Of a stretch of DNA of 19,615 nucleotides, positions 14,334 through 19,615 are shown one piece after another (position 1 is the first letter of the stretch; every line of letters begins with the position of its first letter). Origin of the DNA: Candidatus Aerophobota bacterium. GTDB lineage: Bacteria; Aerophobota; Aerophobia; Aerophobales; B3-G15. The translations under genes were made by a program, and so were the position numbers. The notes below the pieces were generated by a model. That model was not told the origin of the DNA and searched no databases. It worked only from the letters and a program-made list of their open reading frames with translations. The stretch lies in the NCBI GenBank assembly GCA_014859225.1, contig JACUUP010000015.1:1-19615 (forward strand), written 5' to 3'.

Positions 14334-16235
14334 ATGAGAAAACTATTAACCTTACTGCGAGTTTTTGTAATTTTCTTATTTATTTTGACACCACCTGGCT
14401 ACACCCAACAGAAAATTATTCTCCTGGAGACTGATAAGTTAAGCTCTGTTACCAATCCCCCCTTAATTATGGCAGAAGAAGGAGTTAAGATTTATTTTGG
14501 AGAAATTCTCATCAAAGCAGAAAAAATAGAGATAAATCTTGATACCACTGAAACAAAAGCGGAAGGTGAGATTCACCTTAGTTTTAACTCCTACCGAATA
14601 AAAGGCAAAAGGCTTGAATTCAATCTGGAAAAAAAAGAAGGATTCATCGAGGAACCTCAGGGGAGTATGGAAGGACATGTCTTGTTTCAGGGCAAAAAAG
14701 CTTACTTTTCTTCCCGGAAAATAAATCTTTTGGAGGGAAACTTTACCACCTGTGAACATCCCCTACCGCACTACCAGATAAAAGCAGAAGCGGTAGAGCT
14801 TTACCCCGGGAAAAAAATTGTAATTAAAAATGCCATCTTTTACCTTGGCTCTATTCCCCTTTTCTGGAGTCCTGTCTATGTTTATTACTTTGTTGAAAAA
14901 AATAGATTTCTCTTGCCTCAGCCAGGATACAGGCAATACAGCGGGTGGTATATTAAAACAAGTTATCTTTTCTACCCCTTTGAAAATACAGAAGCAGTTG
15001 CCCATCTTGATTATTATGAGAAAAAGGGGCTGGCAGGAGGGCTTGACATCTCTCATACTTCAGAAAAAAGTAAGACAAACATAACTGCCTATTATATCAA
15101 AGAAAATGATACAGGAGATGTAAGAGGGGTAGGGAAAATTCAAGGGATAGGTTATCTTTCCACTAAATCTTTATTAAAGCTAAATGTGAACTATTTTACG
15201 GATGCTGATTTTTTAAAGGATTATTTTTATCATTTGCCAGATGAAGAAAGACAAATTTTTCCCTCTTTTTTTGCCCTGGACTTAAAAGAAAAAAATGCCA
15301 GCCTGCTGCTACAGCTTCAAAAAAAGACAGGCTCCAGTGATGATTATCCCGAGTTTTTACCCCGTATCAAACTGAGTTTACTTTCCCCCACTTCTGTTCT
15401 AAGAGGGCTTTACATAAAACAAAACACAGAACTCACCAATTTTATTAAAGATGATGCTAACACAGTGAGATTGTGGTCTTCGCTAGATTTTTCTTATCCT
15501 CAGACTATTTTAAAATACATAAGGTTTAAACCTACCTTAGGGTGGGAGTTTTTCTGGTACAAACCAGAAAAAAAAGACGCTACCTCAGGCAGCATAAACT
15601 ATCAAAATTACGAGTTTTTTTCTTCTTTAAAAGGAAAAAGGGGGGATTTAACCCACGATGTTTTCTCAACCTTTGGTTACTACCACCGGGAAAAATCAGG
15701 CCCAGAGTTTCCTGAGCTGGATAGAAGGGAAAAAGATGTCAGGGAGGAAAATATACTCAGGTGGAAACTGCAAAATGAGTTTTTTTTGAGAAACTCCCTT
15801 CTTTTTTCCCTGGGCTTAGGTTTGAGTTATGATTTATCATCCGCTCAAAGAAAACTAAAACCCATGGAAGGTTTTCTATTTATACCTTTTGCAAGAGGTA
15901 GTTTATATACTGATTTTTCTTATGATTTCTACGAGCAAACTTTCCCTTTTTTTCACGGGGGAATCAATCTAAAACAAGCAAAATGGGAGCTTGATGCCAG
16001 CTATAGTAACTATTCAGGGGAAGGAGAATATATCTCCGCTGCCACTTCTTTTGAAGTTGTAGATAATCTTTCTCTTTCAAGTAAAATAGGTTATAATTTA
16101 AAGTCAGAAAGAATAGAAAACTTAAGTTATGGACTGGATGTCACATTGCACTGCCTGGGACTCAGGTTCAATATTCAGGAAAAACCTGAACTTGACTGGA
16201 ATGTATCATTTTATATTACCGCCTTTCCTTTTTAG
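14334..16235 (+). CDS. lptD: LPS-assembly outer membrane protein LptD
   Basis: LptD forms the outer-membrane barrel that inserts LPS into the outer leaflet. The 633-residue precursor has a signal peptide (about residues 5-24, ending near PPGYTQ), an LptA-like N-terminal jellyroll (about 25-165, including VKIYFGEILIKAEKIEINLD), and then the barrel region, introduced by the family segment FTTCEHPLPHYQIKAEAVEL and VIKNAIFYLGSIPLFWSPVY. The barrel is rich in alternating aromatic strands and ends in phenylalanine (ITAFPF), as expected for a BAM substrate. Only two obvious cysteines (about residue 140 and near residue 605) are seen, compared with four in E. coli, so disulfide maturation would differ. 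It is somewhat shorter than proteobacterial LptD. The lptE partner is not in the window. Confidence 0.93.
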   Translation: MRKLLTLLRVFVIFLFILTPPGYTQQKIILLETDKLSSVTNPPLIMAEEGVKIYFGEILIKAEKIEINLDTTETKAEGEIHLSFNSYRIKGKRLEFNLEKKEGFIEEPQGSMEGHVLFQGKKAYFSSRKINLLEGNFTTCEHPLPHYQIKAEAVELYPGKKIVIKNAIFYLGSIPLFWSPVYVYYFVEKNRFLLPQPGYRQYSGWYIKTSYLFYPFENTEAVAHLDYYEKKGLAGGLDISHTSEKSKTNITAYYIKENDTGDVRGVGKIQGIGYLSTKSLLKLNVNYFTDADFLKDYFYHLPDEERQIFPSFFALDLKEKNASLLLQLQKKTGSSDDYPEFLPRIKLSLLSPTSVLRGLYIKQNTELTNFIKDDANTVRLWSSLDFSYPQTILKYIRFKPTLGWEFFWYKPEKKDATSGSINYQNYEFFSSLKGKRGDLTHDVFSTFGYYHREKSGPEFPELDRREKDVREENILRWKLQNEFFLRNSLLFSLGLGLSYDLSSAQRKLKPMEGFLFIPFARGSLYTDFSYDFYEQTFPFFHGGINLKQAKWELDASYSNYSGEGEYISAATSFEVVDNLSLSSKIGYNLKSERIENLSYGLDVTLHCLGLRFNIQEKPELDWNVSFYITAFPF

Positions 16236-16244
16236 CTCTATTTG

Positions 16245-16277
16245 CCTCACCTTAACCCTATCCCGCAAGGGGAAAGG
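16245..16277. repeat. Dispersed-repeat-like imperfect hairpin between lptD and purD
   Basis: The sequence CCTCACCTTAACCCTATCCC, a GCAA loop and GGGGAAAGGG form an imperfect hairpin just after lptD. One plus frame through it gives the peptide LTLTLSRKGKG, which I recognise as a recurrent signature of a repeat family widespread in environmental bacterial genomes. A purine-rich, not T-rich, stretch follows, so it is not a classic terminator, and purD may be transcribed through it. Confidence 0.6.
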
Positions 16278-16324
16278 GAAAAAGGGAGGAACAAGAAAAA
16301 TTGTGACATTAACAGGAGGAATCA

Positions 16325-17593
16325 ATGAAAGTCCTGGTTATAGGGGGAGGAGGAAGAGAGCATACTCTTTGCTGGAAAATCTTCCAGAATCCTGAAGTGC
16401 AAGACATCTTCTGCATCCCGGGGAATGCTGGTATACAGAACATTGCCCATTGTGCGAAGATACCCTGTGAGAAAGATTTTTCTCAAGTAGCCCAATTTAT
16501 TAAAGAAAACAAAATTGACCTTACCATAGTAGGACCTGAGGCACCCCTTGCCGACGGGATAGTTGATGTTTTTGGTGAAGAGGGGCTAAAAATATTTGGT
16601 CCCACCAAAGAAGCGGCTCGGCTTGAAACAAGCAAAGTTTACGCTAAAAATTTTATGAAAAAATATGCTATACCTACGGCGAGATTTGAAACTTTCTCTG
16701 CTCTTGATAAAGCCCTAACTTATATAGACAAACAAGACGAGCCGCCAGTGGTGAAAGTGGACGGACTGGCAGGTGGTAAGGGCGCCTTTGTTGCAAAGTC
16801 AAAAGAAGTAGCAATGGATGCCTGTCGCAAGATTATACAGGATAAAATATTTGGCCTGGCTGGAGAAAGAATAGTGATTGAAGAAAAACTAAAGGGCGGG
16901 GAGATATCCTTCTTTGTGCTAACAGATGGAAAATCCGTAAAACCACTTGTGTCCTCTAAAGACCATAAACCTCTATATGATAAAGGCAGAGGACCTAACA
17001 CAGGAGGAATGGGTGCTTTTTCTCCAGCACCACTTAAGCCTTATCTTTTTAGAAAAATAATGAAAAGGGTAGTCATTCCTACTTTGCAGGGCCTAAAAAA
17101 AGAAAAAATTGTATATAAAGGTGTTCTTTACTTTGGACTGATGATTTACTCAGGTGAGCCTTTTGTTCTTGAATATAACTGTCGCTTTGGTGACCCTGAA
17201 ACTCAGGTAACCCTCCCCAGGCTGGGCAGTGATGTAGTAGATATTTTTCAGGCTATAGACCAGGAGATGCTGGAAACCATAGATTTAAGATGGCGTTCCC
17301 GGGCCGCTACCTGTGTAGTCTTAGCTTCCGGGGGATATCCAGATAGCTATGAGAAAGGGAAAATCATAAAAGGGCTGGACGAGGTTAGTAAGATAAAAAA
17401 TGTATTTACTTTTTATGCCGGAGTTAAAAGGGAAAATAAGAACTTTTTAACTGATGGAGGAAGGGTAATGGGGATTACGGGAATGGGGAAAAATTTGAAA
17501 GAATCAGCTAAAGCAGCCTACAGAGCAATTCAGAAAATCTACTTTGAAGGAATGCACTATAGAAAGGACATAGGTTGCACGAGGGGGTATTGA
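16325..17593 (+). CDS. purD: Phosphoribosylamine-glycine ligase (GARS)
   Basis: PurD performs the second step of purine synthesis, joining glycine to phosphoribosylamine with ATP. The 422-residue protein shows the N-terminal MKVLVIGGGGREHTLCWK, VGPEAPLADGI (69-79), the ATP-grasp domain with VVKVDGLAGGKG (142-153), VIEEKLKGGEISFFVLTDG, DHKPLYDKGRGPNTGGMGAF, the metal site LEYNCRFGDPETQV, and the C-terminal ASGGYPDSYEKGK with DGGRVMGITGMG. All substrate-binding motifs are present. AGGAGG lies five bases before the ATG. It follows lptD after a repeat-bearing 89-base spacer with no promoter that I can see, so it may belong to the lpt transcript. Its TGA overlaps the first -35-like box of the next promoter. 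No other pur gene is in the window. Confidence 0.96.
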   Translation: MKVLVIGGGGREHTLCWKIFQNPEVQDIFCIPGNAGIQNIAHCAKIPCEKDFSQVAQFIKENKIDLTIVGPEAPLADGIVDVFGEEGLKIFGPTKEAARLETSKVYAKNFMKKYAIPTARFETFSALDKALTYIDKQDEPPVVKVDGLAGGKGAFVAKSKEVAMDACRKIIQDKIFGLAGERIVIEEKLKGGEISFFVLTDGKSVKPLVSSKDHKPLYDKGRGPNTGGMGAFSPAPLKPYLFRKIMKRVVIPTLQGLKKEKIVYKGVLYFGLMIYSGEPFVLEYNCRFGDPETQVTLPRLGSDVVDIFQAIDQEMLETIDLRWRSRAATCVVLASGGYPDSYEKGKIIKGLDEVSKIKNVFTFYAGVKRENKNFLTDGGRVMGITGMGKNLKESAKAAYRAIQKIYFEGMHYRKDIGCTRGY

Positions 17594-17649
17594 CAAAATA
17601 AAGCAAGTTGACAAAATAAAGCTGATAGATTAGGATAAGATTAGGATAA
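17590..17649 (+). promoter_or_regulatory. Promoter region of exbB-exbD-tonB with duplicated boxes
   Basis: Two copies of TTGACAAAATAAAGC start at 17590 and 17608 (18-base period), followed by two abutting copies of GATTAGGATAA at 17628 and 17639 (11-base period). TTGACA at 17608-17613 and TAGGAT at 17631-17636 are exactly 17 bases apart, the best promoter pairing; start would be near 17643. The first copy overlaps the purD stop. GGGAG lies five bases before the exbB ATG. Confidence 0.65.
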
Positions 17650-17677
17650 GAAAAATCTTAAAGGAAAGGGAGAAAAA

Positions 17678-18289
17678 ATGCTTCAGCTACTTGTAAGAGG
17701 CGGATATTTAATGGTACCCCTTGTTATCTGTTCCATTTTAGCTTTAGCTATAATAATTGAGAAATTTATAGTATTGAAGATAATTGAGAACCGCTCCAAG
17801 AGATTTGCCCAAAAAACAAGGAGCATAATCAACGGACATGCAGATAACAAGGTAGAAAAAGTTCTTGCTCTTTGTGAGATGACCTCATCACCCTTAGCCA
17901 GAATTTTAAAAACAGGAATAGAAAAAAAAGATAAAGTAAGGGCAGAAATAAAAGAGACGCTTGAGGATGCCGGCTCTTTAGAGGTTCCCTATCTGGAAAA
18001 GCACCTGAAAATACTCGGGACTATAGTAACTGTTGCTCCTCTGATTGGACTTTTAGGAACAGTAATGGGTATGATAAGAGCCTTTGATGTGATTGCTCTT
18101 AGAGGTGTGGGAGAGCCGGGAGCCCTTGCAGGTGGAATTGCTGAGGCACTTCTTACCACTGCGGTAGGTCTTACTATTGCCATACCAGCCCTTGTTTTTT
18201 ATAATTACTTCATGCACCGCACAGATAAAATCGTGAGTGAGTTTGAAAAAGTTAGCAGCGAATTTATAAACTTTTTAATGGGGAAATAA
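17678..18289 (+). CDS. exbB: MotA/TolQ/ExbB family proton channel protein
   Basis: ExbB and TolQ form the inner-membrane pentamer of the proton-driven motor that energises TonB or TolA. The 203-residue protein has three transmembrane segments in the family pattern: about residues 9-30 (GYLMVPLVICSILALAIIIE), about 107-130 and about 150-172. The signature lies in TM2 and TM3: IVTVAPLIGLLGTVMGMIRA and GIAEALLTTAVGLTIAIPAL, whose Thr/Ala-rich faces line the proton path. ExbB and TolQ cannot be told apart by sequence alone. A TonB-type protein downstream and the absence of TolA, TolB and Pal favour ExbB. Confidence 0.92.
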   Translation: MLQLLVRGGYLMVPLVICSILALAIIIEKFIVLKIIENRSKRFAQKTRSIINGHADNKVEKVLALCEMTSSPLARILKTGIEKKDKVRAEIKETLEDAGSLEVPYLEKHLKILGTIVTVAPLIGLLGTVMGMIRAFDVIALRGVGEPGALAGGIAEALLTTAVGLTIAIPALVFYNYFMHRTDKIVSEFEKVSSEFINFLMGK

Positions 18290-18706
18290 ATGAAATTCCA
18301 TCGACCAAAGTCAAGATCGGAAGAAGTATTCATAAACTTAACTCCTCTTATTGATGTGGTTTTTCTTTTGTTAATTTTTTTTATGGTATCAACCACTTTC
18401 GCGGCAATAAGATATGGAATAAAGGTGGAACTTCCCAAGACAACCATCCCTCAGGAGAGGGTAGAGGAAAATATAGTAATCTCTGTAACCAAGGATAACC
18501 ATATATATGTTGGTAAAACATGGATTAGAGATGAAAAAAATCTCATAAGTATTTTAACAAAAGAGGTAAGGGAAAAAGGTGGGCTTGTTGTAATTAACGC
18601 TGATAAAGAGGTAAAGCATGGACGGGTGGTAGAAGTTATGGATTTAGCCAAAAGAGCTGGGGCTGTCCACCTTGGAATCCTTACTATCCCGGAGAAAAAG
18701 GATTAA
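18290..18706 (+). CDS. exbD: ExbD/TolR family biopolymer transport protein
   Basis: ExbD pairs with ExbB and carries the proton-binding aspartate. The 138-residue protein has one transmembrane helix with INLTPLIDVVFLLLIFFMVS (15-34), where Asp22 is the essential residue, and a periplasmic domain ending ADKEVKHGRVVEVMDLAKRA and LGILTIPEKKD, as in the family. It starts on the base after the exbB stop, with GGGG six bases before the ATG, so the two are translated together. Ends, motifs and length are normal. Confidence 0.95.
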   Translation: MKFHRPKSRSEEVFINLTPLIDVVFLLLIFFMVSTTFAAIRYGIKVELPKTTIPQERVEENIVISVTKDNHIYVGKTWIRDEKNLISILTKEVREKGGLVVINADKEVKHGRVVEVMDLAKRAGAVHLGILTIPEKKD

Positions 18707-18708
18707 AG

Positions 18709-19560
18709 ATGCGTAGAAAGGATTTTTTTAAACTTGGCCTTTTAATTTCAACCGGTATTCATTTTTCCCTTTTTGTATTTTTCCCTATCTGGAAATCCCC
18801 TCTTCCAGAACCCGAGATAATGGAGGTTTCTCTCATTGTAGTGGAACCCGAACGGGTACTACCTGAAAAAATCCCTGTAGCTTCTCCTCCCCCTCCACCA
18901 CCACCTCTTCCTGCACCTCCTGTTGCACCTCCTCCTGAAGCGAAGGTTGAACCGGCGGAGGCATCTCCCAAACTTTCTCCTGTAGAACTTGCTGTTCAAA
19001 CCACCCAGGATATCCCTGTGCTTCCACCCCATGCCAGACCAGAAAGCGAATTAAAGGTTGCATTTCCTACCTTATCTTTTGAGCCAGTAGCTTTTCCCCG
19101 CACAGGCAATGTAATTTCTAAAGAACAAATGGAGGGTAAAAAAACTCTGTTAGGAGCACCAACTGGCACTACACCCCTTACCAGAATATCTTCTCCCCTT
19201 AGAGGAGAAATCCCCACGTTAATACCTTCCCCGGGAGCTGGAGAAGGCAAAGATTTCATTGCGGGAGCCGAAGGACCAGTAGGCATAACCTTTAGAGGGC
19301 TTGGAACAAGAAAGGTTATGTATGAGCCTGAATTCACATATCCTGCGGACATGGAAAAACAGGGAAGAGAAGGAAGTGGAGTTGTGGAAGTAGATGTTGC
19401 ATCTGATGGAAGCGTTGTAGATGTGAGAATTATTTCTGCCGCGGGCTTGCCCCAATTTGACCAGGAGATAAGAAGAAAAGCGCGCTACTACAAGTTTTCT
19501 CCTGTAGATGAGCCTGGAATTAAAACCTACCCGGGAGAATTTAATTTCCGGTTAAGGTAA
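18709..19560 (+). CDS. tonB: TonB family energy transducer
   Basis: TonB carries energy from ExbB/ExbD to outer-membrane receptors. The 283-residue protein has an N-terminal signal anchor (about residues 9-27) with Ser14 and His18 at the spacing of the conserved Ser/His of E. coli TonB, a proline-rich periplasmic linker (about 55-90, including seven prolines in a row), and a C-terminal TonB domain (about 205-283: YPADMEKQGREGSGVVEVDV, ASDGSVVDVRIISAAGLPQF, then the YKFSPV segment). AAGGA lies six bases before the ATG, which is two bases after exbD. Residues about 161-180 come from a repeat-like DNA segment. No receptor gene is present in the window, so the substrate is unknown. Confidence 0.9.
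   Translation: MRRKDFFKLGLLISTGIHFSLFVFFPIWKSPLPEPEIMEVSLIVVEPERVLPEKIPVASPPPPPPPLPAPPVAPPPEAKVEPAEASPKLSPVELAVQTTQDIPVLPPHARPESELKVAFPTLSFEPVAFPRTGNVISKEQMEGKKTLLGAPTGTTPLTRISSPLRGEIPTLIPSPGAGEGKDFIAGAEGPVGITFRGLGTRKVMYEPEFTYPADMEKQGREGSGVVEVDVASDGSVVDVRIISAAGLPQFDQEIRRKARYYKFSPVDEPGIKTYPGEFNFRLR
19192..19247. repeat. Repeat-like insert within the tonB linker
   Basis: Two short hairpins lie in frame in tonB: TCTCC / GGAGA at 19192-19208 and CCTTC / GAAGG at 19225-19247. The encoded peptide, SPLRGEIPTLIPSPGAGEGK, contains SPLRGE and SPGAGEG, sequences I recognise as products of dispersed palindromic repeats in many environmental bacteria. The segment falls in the low-constraint linker between the proline-rich region and the C-terminal domain. 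Confidence 0.55.
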
Positions 19561-19615
19561 TTTACTATTCCAACTGAAATTTTTCTTTAGTAAAAAGCTC
19601 CAGGCAAGCATCTAC
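19561..19615. other. Non-coding tail after tonB
   Basis: The last 55 bases hold no open frame, no clear terminator and no recognisable site. Confidence 0.6.

Noticed and set aside
16129-16395. 88-residue plus-strand open frame across the end of lptD and start of purD
   Set aside because: It overlaps two confident genes in another frame, and its recognisable peptide is only the translated repeat.
18759-18971. Glycine-rich minus-strand open frame opposite tonB
   Set aside because: It is the complement of the proline-rich TonB linker and has no support of its own.

Overview
The window comes from an AT-rich (roughly 40% G+C by eye) diderm bacterium with an outer membrane. It carries a complete LptC-LptA-LptB-LptD lipopolysaccharide export set, an ExbB-ExbD-TonB energy-transduction cassette and a lytic transglycosylase. 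Genes are tightly packed with many overlaps, and several intergenic or linker segments hold short palindromic dispersed repeats of the kind common in genomes of uncultured candidate-phylum bacteria. The phylum cannot be named from this sequence alone. An uncultured Gram-negative lineage is the most economical reading, with the archaeal-looking RNase HII and unusual ketol-acid reductoisomerase as further oddities.

Left half, minus strand (read right to left). A GPP34/GOLPH3-family protein with its own strong promoter is followed by mltA, a fused thiD2-thiE, tsaE, tsaB and rimI, most of them overlapping or separated by a few bases. A second near-consensus promoter (6926-6953) then starts lysS-ilvE-ilvC-ilvN-ndk-DUF1015-dprA. 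Beyond dprA lies a threefold 23-bp palindromic repeat and the first six codons of another gene, probably topA from context. The first group covers cell-wall turnover, thiamine and tRNA t6A modification; the second covers lysyl-tRNA charging, branched-chain amino acids, nucleotide balance and DNA uptake or recombination. The acetolactate synthase small subunit is present but the large subunit ilvB is not.

Right half, plus strand. A consensus promoter (11863-11891), divergent from the GPP34 promoter, drives rnhB-lptC-lptA-lptB-lptD and probably purD. A duplicated-box promoter after purD then starts exbB-exbD-tonB.

Several starts differ from the longest open frame because ribosome binding sites or promoters rule the longer version out: ilvC (GTG at 4539), the GPP34 gene (11745), rnhB (11931), thiE (9697) and dprA (1256). 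I saw no CRISPR array, tRNA, rRNA, transposase gene, phage gene or riboswitch. No clear new multi-gene system is present. The most unusual items are the KARI cofactor loop, the archaeal-type RNase HII, the GPP34 gene at the head of an envelope/tRNA-modification operon, the DUF1015 gene inside an ilv-ndk-dprA operon, and a dispersed-repeat-like insert translated within TonB.
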